The position numbers were made by a program, and so were the translations under genes. 6,582 nt of DNA from a bacterium (GTDB lineage Bacteria > Patescibacteriota > Minisyncoccia > CAIUEV01 > JAHKAQ01), in the NCBI GenBank assembly GCA_018399475.1, contig JAGYOS010000122.1, forward strand, positions 1 to 6,582, given 5' to 3'. The notes below the pieces were generated by a model. That model worked only from the letters and a program-made list of their open reading frames with translations. It did not search any database and was not told the origin of the DNA. Numbering within the stretch: position 1 is the stretch's first letter; each line of letters begins with the position of its first letter. Shown here in pieces: positions 1 to 4,890 of this stretch.

Positions 1-51
1 GAGATCTTTTAAGTTTTGGTGTTCTTGTTTTAGTTGTTCGTAGGAAGGCAT
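1..51 (-). CDS. N-terminal fragment of an unidentified ORF, running off the left edge
   Basis: An ATG at 51-49 opens a frame that stays open for 17 codons to the window edge and reads MPSYEQLKQEHQNLKDL. The peptide is polar and rich in Gln, Glu, Lys and Leu with roughly heptad-spaced leucines, so it could begin a coiled coil, but it is too short to place in a family. The ATG lies 18 bases past the 3' end of the tRNA-Val gene on the same strand. No Shine-Dalgarno sequence precedes it, but a TAAAAT hexamer (64-59) ends 7 bases before the ATG. It may be a real gene start or a chance open frame; the next sequence to the left would decide. Confidence 0.35.
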   Translation of the reverse strand, partial: MPSYEQLKQEHQNLKDL

Positions 52-68
52 AATAAGAATTTTAGAAG

Positions 69-142
69 TGGGCAGTATAGGACTCGGACCTATGACCTTC
101 TGCACGTCAAGCAGACGCTCTAACCAGCTGAGCTAACTGCCC
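69..142 (-). tRNA. tRNA-Val, anticodon GAC
   Basis: The reverse strand folds into a full cloverleaf. The acceptor stem GGGCAGT/ACTGCCC has seven Watson-Crick pairs. Next come T8 A9, the D stem GCTC/GAGC with a 9-base loop, the anticodon stem TCTGC/GCAGA with loop TTGACGT, a 5-base variable loop AGGTC, and the T stem ATAGG/CCTAT. U33 is followed by anticodon GAC, which reads Val codons GUC and GUU. The discriminator base at 69 is A, as expected for valine. CCA is not encoded, so it must be added by the tRNA nucleotidyltransferase. One oddity is the T loop TCCGAGT, in which the normally near-invariant U55 is C (base 87). No promoter or terminator is evident. Confidence 0.95.
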
Positions 143-203
143 CAACTTACCCTGCATATGCGAGGCAAATACTGGGCGGTTGAAGAATCCACAACCTTAT
201 ATT

Positions 204-280
204 TTCATGATGTTCTTTTTAATGAGCAGACAATCACTCAAAGATAGTCAGTCTCTAACTGACAACTGAGCTAATCACCT
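204..280 (-). pseudogene. Degenerate tRNA-like sequence, possibly a decayed tRNA
   Basis: Read on the minus strand from 280, the segment carries a strong D-arm signature: T8 A9, GCTC (271-268), A14, then TTAGAG (258-253). The D loop is 12 bases and the 10-25 pair is G-A. At normal tRNA spacing an anticodon arm follows: TGACT / loop ATCTTTG / AGTGA, with four of five pairs, U33 present and CTT (Lys) in the anticodon position. The total length of about 77 bases is tRNA-like, and four inner acceptor pairs (TGAT/ATCA) can form. However, the outer acceptor pairs fail, bases 32 and 37 are atypical, and the T arm has neither a TTCRA loop nor a good stem. A functional tRNA is therefore unlikely. It lies 61 bases upstream of tRNA-Val, so it may be a remnant of a tRNA cluster, or a chance resemblance. 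Confidence 0.33.
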
Positions 281-303
281 TCTCAATTCTGTACTCTAAA
301 AAT

Positions 304-546
304 TTAGAAAAGATCTCCTCCCATCATCATATCCTTGGCCATTTTTTTCTGGATAGTTTTAGTCGCCGCATTTACAGCTTTCCTTATGTTTTTTTCCAAC
401 TTCGAGTCATCTTTATCAGCTATAGAAACAGCTAAAACTTTCATTGCCCCATTCATTTTAACCTTCACCCCGTTTATTTCTTCCTCCACTTCTACGTTCT
501 CCATCTGTTTCTTAATTTTTCTAAGTTGCTTTAGTTTTTCAAGCAT
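304..546 (-). CDS. YbaB/EbfC family nucleoid-associated protein, short form
   Basis: This 80-residue protein has the YbaB/EbfC pattern. An N-terminal helix (about 1-16, MLEKLKQLRKIKKQ) leads into a short beta region (about 18-42, NGVKVKMNGAMKVLAVSI) whose G-V-K-V-x-M-N-G spacing is typical. A second basic helix follows (about 47-72), then an M-M-M-G-G tail. Family members bind DNA as dimers and act as nucleoid-associated or regulatory proteins. Usual lengths are about 100-110 residues; here the N-terminal helix and the C-terminal tail are both cut short, but the core is intact. The gene begins 33 bases after rfbA. It is not next to dnaX or recR, where ybaB often sits. No Shine-Dalgarno sequence is seen before the ATG. 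The Lys-rich composition fits DNA binding. The family call is fairly firm; the target is unknown. Confidence 0.82.
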   Translation of the reverse strand: MLEKLKQLRKIKKQMENVEVEEEINGVKVKMNGAMKVLAVSIADKDDSKLEKNIRKAVNAATKTIQKKMAKDMMMGGDLF

Positions 547-579
547 AATTATCTAAATTAAAAATAATATTTTTCCCAA

Positions 580-1653
580 TTATAATTCCACTTGGGCATT
601 ATCCCCGATAATCAATCGGTGCCCACTGGGTTTACTGGAATTTTCCGAACTAATTAAACAATTTCTACCGATTAAACTGTCGGTAATTCTTTTTGAGCAA
701 TCAACGATACAAGAACCTTCGCAAACAATAGAATGGTGAATTTCCGTTCCTTTAATTTTACAATTATCTGCAATTGCGGTGTAAGGTTCTATTGAAGAAT
801 TTTCAATTTCACAATTTTTTCCAATAGCAACCGGACCTCTTATTAAAACTCCTTTTCCTATTTTTGTCCCCTTGCCAATAATTACCTTCCCTTCTATTCT
901 CGCTTCTTTATCTAAAATCCCTTCAATTTTACTCTGCAAAATACCTGATAGTACCAATCCATTGCCTTCCAAAAGATCTTCCGGTTTACCGGTATCTTTC
1001 CACCAGCCGGTTATCTTTTTATAACCCACTTTAGCTCCTTGTTCTATTAAATAAGTATGGGCATCGGAAATTTCCAATTCCCCCCGATCGCTTTTTTTGA
1101 TATTCTTAACCGCTTCAATCACCTTATTAGAATAAATATAAATTCCCGTCACTGCATAATTACTTTTCGGCTTTTTCGGTTTTTCTTCCACTTTGATTAT
1201 TTTGCCGTTTTTTATTACAGGCACCCCAAATCTTTCCGGATCAAGTACTTTGGAAAGAGCTAAAAGGCAATCTAGTTTTTCTCTTTTAAATTTTTCAACC
1301 AATTCTTCCAGAGAGCCTAAAACGATATTATCCCCCAGATAGAACAAAAGGTCGCTTCCGCTTAGCCAAGTCTCTGCGTTTTTTACTACATGGGCCACTC
1401 CCAAAGCGCCTCCTTTTTGTTCAAGATAAGTTATTTTTAGCCCCCATTTTTTACCTTCTCCTAAAACTTTTCGGATTTCTTTATCTCCTTCGTTGATATT
1501 GATAGCTACTTCTTTAATCCCTGTCTCTTTTATTTTTTCCAAAGCATAAAAAATCATCGGCTTGTTGGCAATTGGAAAAAGATGCTTATTGAGAGTGTAG
1601 GTTATGGGTCTCAACCGAGTCCCATGACCACCGGCAGCAATTATGGCTTTCAT
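580..1653 (-). CDS. rfbA: Glucose-1-phosphate thymidylyltransferase, long form with C-terminal beta-helix
   Basis: The protein (357 residues) transfers dTMP from dTTP to glucose-1-phosphate, giving dTDP-glucose, the first step of dTDP-rhamnose synthesis in the cytosol. The nucleotidyltransferase domain spans about 1-235. It shows the G8-G9-x-G11-T12-R13-L14 loop, K23, the metal-binding Y-L-G-D108-N region, E157-K158-P159 and the G-W-W-K-D220-T-G-K-P motif. Residues from about 244 to 355 form hexapeptide-like repeats (IGKGTKIGKG, IRGPVAIGKN) ending in IIGDNAQVEL. This is the long RmlA type found in archaea and in deoxysugar clusters (TIGR01208-like); the classical enterobacterial RmlA is about 290 residues and lacks the beta-helix. 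The start is fixed by MKAIIAAGGHGTRLRP. It follows rfbD by 68 bases, so cotranscription with rfbB and rfbD is likely. A related sugar-phosphate nucleotidyltransferase remains possible, but the operon supports the call. Confidence 0.93.
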   Translation of the reverse strand: MKAIIAAGGHGTRLRPITYTLNKHLFPIANKPMIFYALEKIKETGIKEVAININEGDKEIRKVLGEGKKWGLKITYLEQKGGALGVAHVVKNAETWLSGSDLLFYLGDNIVLGSLEELVEKFKREKLDCLLALSKVLDPERFGVPVIKNGKIIKVEEKPKKPKSNYAVTGIYIYSNKVIEAVKNIKKSDRGELEISDAHTYLIEQGAKVGYKKITGWWKDTGKPEDLLEGNGLVLSGILQSKIEGILDKEARIEGKVIIGKGTKIGKGVLIRGPVAIGKNCEIENSSIEPYTAIADNCKIKGTEIHHSIVCEGSCIVDCSKRITDSLIGRNCLISSENSSKPSGHRLIIGDNAQVEL

Positions 1654-1721
1654 GGATAAAGTTTTAAAATTAAAAAATGAATTAGTTTTTCGGCTTAACT
1701 TTACAATTTTAAATCTTATAA

Positions 1722-2603
1722 TTATTTGTTCCTAAAATCAATGTACTCTTTAACAGCTTCTTCCCAATTTCTCAATTTAGGAAATTTGGTGTTCAGCAAC
1801 CTTGAATAAGCCGGCCTCTTGGCTAAACGAGGGAACTGTTCCGCCGGAACCGGCTTTACCTCTACTTTTTCCCCCGCAATTTTAAAAAGTTTAACAGCAC
1901 ATTCATACCAAGTGCAAGGATTTTCATTAACAAAATGATAGTTTCCAAAAGCCCATTTTCTAGAACTTATTGAATTCCCTTTACCAAAACCCAGTAATTT
2001 TCTTGTAGCTTCCGCTAAATCAGGAGTATAGGTAAAACAACTAACCTCCTCGTCAACTACTTCAATACTTTTTTTCTTTCGGCCAAGATCAAGCATAATA
2101 TCAATAAAACTCTTTTTAGAAAACTCGCTTACGCCGGAAGGTCCAAAAAGTTTAGAAGTTCTGATTAAAAAATAACGTTCTGTCCCCTTTTTAATTTCTT
2201 GTTCGCCCAAGTACTTACTTTCCCCATAATTTTGAATGGGGCCACCGATATCACTCTCCAAATAACCCTCTTCTTTATCTCCTTTAAAAACATAATCCGT
2301 AGAATAATGAACCAGCACGGCTCCTAGCTTCTTGCAAATTTTTGCCAAATAACCGGGACCGTAACCGTTAATCTTTTTAGCTAGCTCAAACTCCTCTTCA
2401 CTTTCTTCGCATTTATTAACATCATTGTAAGCTGAAGCATTGATTACTATTTGAGGATTTAATTCAGTTATTTTTAAACTCAATGTTTTCTCATTTGTTA
2501 TATCTATATCTTCTCTATCCAATCCAACAGGATTTAAATTTTTAAAAACCTTCATTAGCTGCTGGCCTAAATTTCCTTTATGCCCAATAATAATAATTTT
2601 CAT
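1722..2603 (-). CDS. rfbD: dTDP-4-dehydrorhamnose reductase
   Basis: This is an extended short-chain dehydrogenase of 293 residues, the usual size for RmlD. It reduces dTDP-4-keto-L-rhamnose to dTDP-L-rhamnose with NAD(P)H, the last step of the pathway. The Rossmann nucleotide loop is G7-x-x-G10-x-x-G13. The motif NASAYNDVNKCEE (about 55-67) is typical of RmlD, as is STDYVF at 101-106. The catalytic Tyr and Lys are Y126 and K130 in YGESK. The C-terminal substrate region includes R263-P-A-Y-S-R-L-L-N-T (263-272), a hallmark of the family. The ATG at 2603 is fixed by MKIIIIGHKG. It lies 48 bases after rfbB and 68 before rfbA on the same strand. No Shine-Dalgarno sequence is present; a small AT hairpin abuts the start codon. 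Confidence 0.93.
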   Translation of the reverse strand: MKIIIIGHKGNLGQQLMKVFKNLNPVGLDREDIDITNEKTLSLKITELNPQIVINASAYNDVNKCEESEEEFELAKKINGYGPGYLAKICKKLGAVLVHYSTDYVFKGDKEEGYLESDIGGPIQNYGESKYLGEQEIKKGTERYFLIRTSKLFGPSGVSEFSKKSFIDIMLDLGRKKKSIEVVDEEVSCFTYTPDLAEATRKLLGFGKGNSISSRKWAFGNYHFVNENPCTWYECAVKLFKIAGEKVEVKPVPAEQFPRLAKRPAYSRLLNTKFPKLRNWEEAVKEYIDFRNK

Positions 2604-2628
2604 TGAATAAAACTGAAAAAATTATTCA
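2604..2628 (-). other. AT-rich hairpin directly before the rfbD start codon
   Basis: TGAATAA (2604-2610) and TTATTCA (2622-2628) are perfectly complementary with an 11-base loop. An alternative pairing of ACTGAA (2612-2617) with TTCAGT (2625-2630) uses part of the same bases, so the two cannot form together. The first stem ends at the base just before the ATG of rfbD. It is weak and AT-rich, with no T tract suitable for a terminator. It may be chance in such AT-rich DNA. Confidence 0.3.
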
Positions 2629-2651
2629 GTAGAATATTTAAGTTAAATTTT

Positions 2652-3656
2652 TTATCTATCTTTATACTGTTTCTTATAATATTCCAAATATTTTCCGCTT
2701 TTTATTTTATTCCACCACTCTTTATTATTCTGATACCACTTTACTGTTTCCTTTAGCCCCTCTTTCAATTTATGCTGAGGTTCCCAACCTAATTCTTCCC
2801 TAAGCTTTTTACTATTTATTGCATAACGGAGATCATGGCCCGGTCTATCTTTTACAAATTCTATTCTGTTCTCCTCAAGATCCAAAAGGCTAAGCAACAT
2901 TTTCACAATTTCCATATTGCTATAACGTTCTCCCGTGCCAATATTATAAATCTCGCCTGCTAATCCGCGATGCATAATTAAATCAATAGCTTGACAGTGA
3001 TCTTCAGTAAAAATCCATTCCCGCACATTTTTTCCGTCCCCATACAAAGGAACTTTTTTACCCTCTAACAAATTAGTTGTAAAAAGAGAAATTAATTTCT
3101 CTGGATATTGGTAGGGACCATAAAAGTTACAGCTATGAGTAACGATAACAGGAATCTTGTAAGTCTTATAATAAGCCCGGCACATAAGGTCTCCGCCTGC
3201 TTTGGAGGCACTATAAGGACTATTTGGAAGAAATGGAGAATTTTCTGTAAATTCTCCATCCTTAATATCTCCAAAAACTTCATCCGTTGAAATCTGAATC
3301 AGTTTTCCGGCTCGTTTTTCTCTGACAGTCTCCAAAAGTTCATAAGTTCCCAAAACATCTGTTTTTATAAAAGCCTCAGGATCCATGATAGAACGATCAA
3401 CATGGGTTTCTGCCGCATAATTTACAATAACATCCACTCCTTTTCCAACCCCTTTTTCAAGATCGTTTTTATCAGCAATATCCCCTTTTATAAAAGTATA
3501 ACTAGAATTATTCTCAATATCTCTTAAATTATCTAAATTCCCCGCATAGGTAAGCTTGTCTAAATTGATAATCTCATATTCTGGATATTTTTTTAGCAGA
3601 TAATGGATAAAATTAGAACCCATAAATCCGGCTCCGCCGGTAACTAAAATACGCAT
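2652..3656 (-). CDS. rfbB: dTDP-glucose 4,6-dehydratase
   Basis: This is an NAD-dependent extended short-chain dehydrogenase of 334 residues that converts dTDP-glucose to dTDP-4-keto-6-deoxy-glucose, the second step of the rhamnose pathway. The nucleotide loop is G7-G8-A9-G10-F11-M12-G13. NLDKLTYAGNLDNL (31-44) is the diagnostic RmlB stretch. AAETHVDRSI (81-90) and ISTDEVFGD hold the active-site T124-D125-E126. The catalytic Tyr and Lys are Y148 and K152 in YSASK. SCNFYGPYQYPEKLI, GDGKNVREWIF and RPGHDLRY are further family blocks. The start is fixed by MRILVTGGAG. Its ATG lies only 5 bases from the left arm of a 100-bp inverted-repeat element, which supplies a TATAAT box close to the start. 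The gene leads rfbD and rfbA and follows the Nudix and RmlC-like genes on the same strand. Confidence 0.96.
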   Translation of the reverse strand: MRILVTGGAGFMGSNFIHYLLKKYPEYEIINLDKLTYAGNLDNLRDIENNSSYTFIKGDIADKNDLEKGVGKGVDVIVNYAAETHVDRSIMDPEAFIKTDVLGTYELLETVREKRAGKLIQISTDEVFGDIKDGEFTENSPFLPNSPYSASKAGGDLMCRAYYKTYKIPVIVTHSCNFYGPYQYPEKLISLFTTNLLEGKKVPLYGDGKNVREWIFTEDHCQAIDLIMHRGLAGEIYNIGTGERYSNMEIVKMLLSLLDLEENRIEFVKDRPGHDLRYAINSKKLREELGWEPQHKLKEGLKETVKWYQNNKEWWNKIKSGKYLEYYKKQYKDR

Positions 3657-3663
3657 AAAAGAA

Positions 3664-3669
3664 ATTATA
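3664..3669 (-). promoter_or_regulatory. Candidate -10 box (TATAAT) for rfbB
   Basis: On the minus strand a perfect TATAAT at 3669-3664 ends 7 bases before the rfbB ATG, which would put transcription initiation at or next to the start codon (a leaderless message). A second TATAAT lies at 3676-3671. Both are inside the left arm of the inverted repeat. No convincing -35 box is seen at 16-18 bases, and the AT-richness makes chance matches common. Confidence 0.28.
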
Positions 3670-3711
3670 AATTATAAATTTTAGATTAGGAGAGAAAACA
3701 CCTAAAGAGCA

Positions 3712-3728
3712 ATCAGCCTTCGGCTGAT
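3712..3728. other. GC-rich hairpin in the centre of the inverted repeat
   Basis: ATCAGCC and GGCTGAT pair perfectly over 7 bp around a 3-base loop (TTC on the plus strand, GAA on the minus strand). It is the only GC-rich part of the element. On the minus strand it is followed by TTGCTCTTTAGG, not a clean U tract, so I do not call it a terminator. It may instead be the stable tip of the larger stem-loop. Confidence 0.5.
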
Positions 3729-3745
3729 ATCCCTTAATTTAAAAT

Positions 3746-4321
3746 TTATAATTTAAAATTTAAAATTCTTTTAGAGCCCTTGTTCTTATAATACCATAAA
3801 GCCGATATTGAAAACACATCCTCTATCTTTCCACTTTTTATCATCTCAACAATTTTCTCGTAGGAAAATTTATATATTTTCATATCTCGCTCCGTAGGAT
3901 CGGCAGGATAATTTATCTTCTCCAGTTTTCTCGCCAAAAAAATAAAACCTTTATTTTTAATAAAACTTGGAGAAGGATAAGCTTCCCCAAGTTTTTCCCA
4001 AGAAGAAGCTTTCAGACTCACTTCCTCGGCTAACTCCCTAATGGCAGCCGCCTTCGGACTTTCCCCTTTATTAACCCCTCCGGCGGGAATTTCTAAAGTT
4101 TCTTTATCTAAGGGATAACGCCATTGCTTTACTAAATAAATTTCTTTCTTTTCCGTTTCAGCAATAATAAAAACAGCATCAGGCCTTTCTCCAACAGTAT
4201 ATTTTCCCTTTTCACCATTTGGCTGGATAACTGAATCACGCCTAACTTTTATAAAAGGATAGTGCTCATAAACATAACGCTGGCTTATTTTTTGCCAAGG
4301 CTTCTCTCCGCTTTTTCCCAT
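3746..4321 (-). CDS. Nudix hydrolase, ADP-ribose/nucleotide-sugar pyrophosphatase type
   Basis: The 191-residue protein carries a near-complete Nudix box: G81, E87, R95-E96, E99-E100 at the standard spacing (G-x5-E-x7-R-E-U-x-E-E). The glycine near the end of the box is Ser (S102). The stretch before it, QWRYPLDKETLEIPAG (66-81), and YPSP (114-117), placed about 15 residues after the box, are typical of ADP-ribose pyrophosphatases, which cleave ADP-sugars to AMP and sugar phosphate in a Mg-dependent way. GDP-mannose or another nucleotide sugar is an alternative substrate. The gene lies between the RmlC-like gene (33 bases upstream) and rfbB (89 bases downstream), inside the dTDP-rhamnose cassette. 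Its last five codons lie within the right arm of the inverted repeat, so the native C-terminus may have been replaced. No Shine-Dalgarno sequence precedes the ATG. Confidence 0.85.
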   Translation of the reverse strand: MGKSGEKPWQKISQRYVYEHYPFIKVRRDSVIQPNGEKGKYTVGERPDAVFIIAETEKKEIYLVKQWRYPLDKETLEIPAGGVNKGESPKAAAIRELAEEVSLKASSWEKLGEAYPSPSFIKNKGFIFLARKLEKINYPADPTERDMKIYKFSYEKIVEMIKSGKIEDVFSISALWYYKNKGSKRILNFKL

Positions 4322-4354
4322 TTTTTATTTTTCTAGACTGTTTAATCTAGCTTT

Positions 4355-4813
4355 TTAAGAAATTTTAAACTTGGATCCGGAATCGTTTTCATGCCTAATT
4401 TCGTCAACTTTTTCTTTTTTCCCTTCCCCGGCATACAAACGATTGGGATAATTTAAGCACCAAGCTTCTTGATCACTAATATTTTTATAACCATGTACTA
4501 CTCCGGGAGGAACAATAACCATCCCTGGATTATTTTCTCCAAATTCATGTTTTTCGGTCTTACCAAAAGTGGGAGAATCTTTGCGATTATCCCAAAGATT
4601 TAATTGAAAAGTTCCGGGGCCGATAAAAACAAAAATGTCCGTTTGATCTTCATGCTCATGAGGCCCTCGAGTAACTCCGGGCTTTGTCATGGAAACATAA
4701 GACATTGCCGGTTGAGTTCCTTGAGGGATTTCATCAACTCTGAAAGCTTCTAAAAGCCAACCGCGATCATCTGTAAACTTTTGTAGTTTTTTAACTTTGA
4801 CTCCTTCAATCAT
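4355..4813 (-). CDS. dTDP-4-dehydrorhamnose 3,5-epimerase family cupin (RmlC-like), short
   Basis: This 152-residue single-domain cupin is expected to epimerise dTDP-4-keto-6-deoxy-glucose at C3 and C5, the third step of the rhamnose pathway. Family features are D15-D-R-G18 near the N-terminus, R49-G-P-H52-E-H54 (RGLH in classical RmlC), S80-P-T-F-G84, and P102-P-G-V-V-H107-G-Y. It is shorter than the usual 180 residues, mainly at the C-terminus, where the family's acidic/W-P block is reduced. By eye, the active-site lysine that follows the RGLH histidine aligns with D59 here. Y122 or Y127 could serve as the catalytic tyrosine. It lies 77 bases after the PBP2 gene and 33 before the Nudix gene. 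The operon makes an RmlC role likely. An isomerase of the FdtA/QdtA type, which has an RGxHxH motif, is the alternative, so I give no gene symbol. Confidence 0.78.
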   Translation of the reverse strand: MIEGVKVKKLQKFTDDRGWLLEAFRVDEIPQGTQPAMSYVSMTKPGVTRGPHEHEDQTDIFVFIGPGTFQLNLWDNRKDSPTFGKTEKHEFGENNPGMVIVPPGVVHGYKNISDQEAWCLNYPNRLYAGEGKKEKVDEIRHENDSGSKFKIS

Positions 4814-4890
4814 TGAAATAAATTAAAAATTAATAAATAAGAACAATAAAAATATTATCACAAATTATCGGAAAGAGAAAAACCAAAAAA

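Larger units (their letters stand above)
3662..3761. repeat. 100-bp inverted-repeat element (MITE/REP-like) between rfbB and the Nudix gene
   Basis: The arms 3662-3683 and 3740-3761 are reverse complements at 21 of 22 positions. Pairing continues inward with two G-T pairs to 3690/3733, giving arms of about 29 bases around a 42-base centre. The centre holds a second, GC-rich hairpin (3712-3728). The arms are almost pure A/T, while the centre is mixed. The right arm encodes the last five codons and the stop of the Nudix gene; the left arm ends 5 bases before the rfbB ATG. No transposase is present. The architecture suggests a non-autonomous mobile element or a dispersed intergenic repeat. The arms are so AT-rich that part of the symmetry could be chance, but 21 of 22 is more than I would expect. 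Confidence 0.6.

Noticed and set aside
178..196. GGTTG/CAACC hairpin as the T arm of a second tRNA or as a terminator.
   Set aside because: The 9-base loop lacks TTCRA, no acceptor or anticodon arm fits around it, and no T tract follows.
335..556. Plus-strand ORF with a hydrophobic, membrane-like translation opposite ybaB.
   Set aside because: It is the exact antisense of a real Lys-rich gene; Lys codons read backwards give Phe/Leu-rich peptides. No start signal or family match.
547..579. AAAAAT/ATTTTT hairpin between rfbA and ybaB as a terminator.
   Set aside because: An all-AT 6-bp stem is too weak, and no T tract follows the stem in a terminator-like position.
1663..1713. TTTAAAATT/AATTTTAAA inverted repeat in the rfbD-rfbA gap as a second copy of the repeat element.
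   Set aside because: The match is only 9 bp of pure A/T, there is no GC-rich central hairpin like that at 3712-3728, and such short matches are expected by chance here.
4333..4350. CTAGA/TCTAG hairpin followed by CTTTTT on the plus strand, as a rho-independent terminator.
   Set aside because: The stem has only 5 bp, and the T tract faces the plus strand, where no gene lies upstream. On the minus strand it is followed by A residues.
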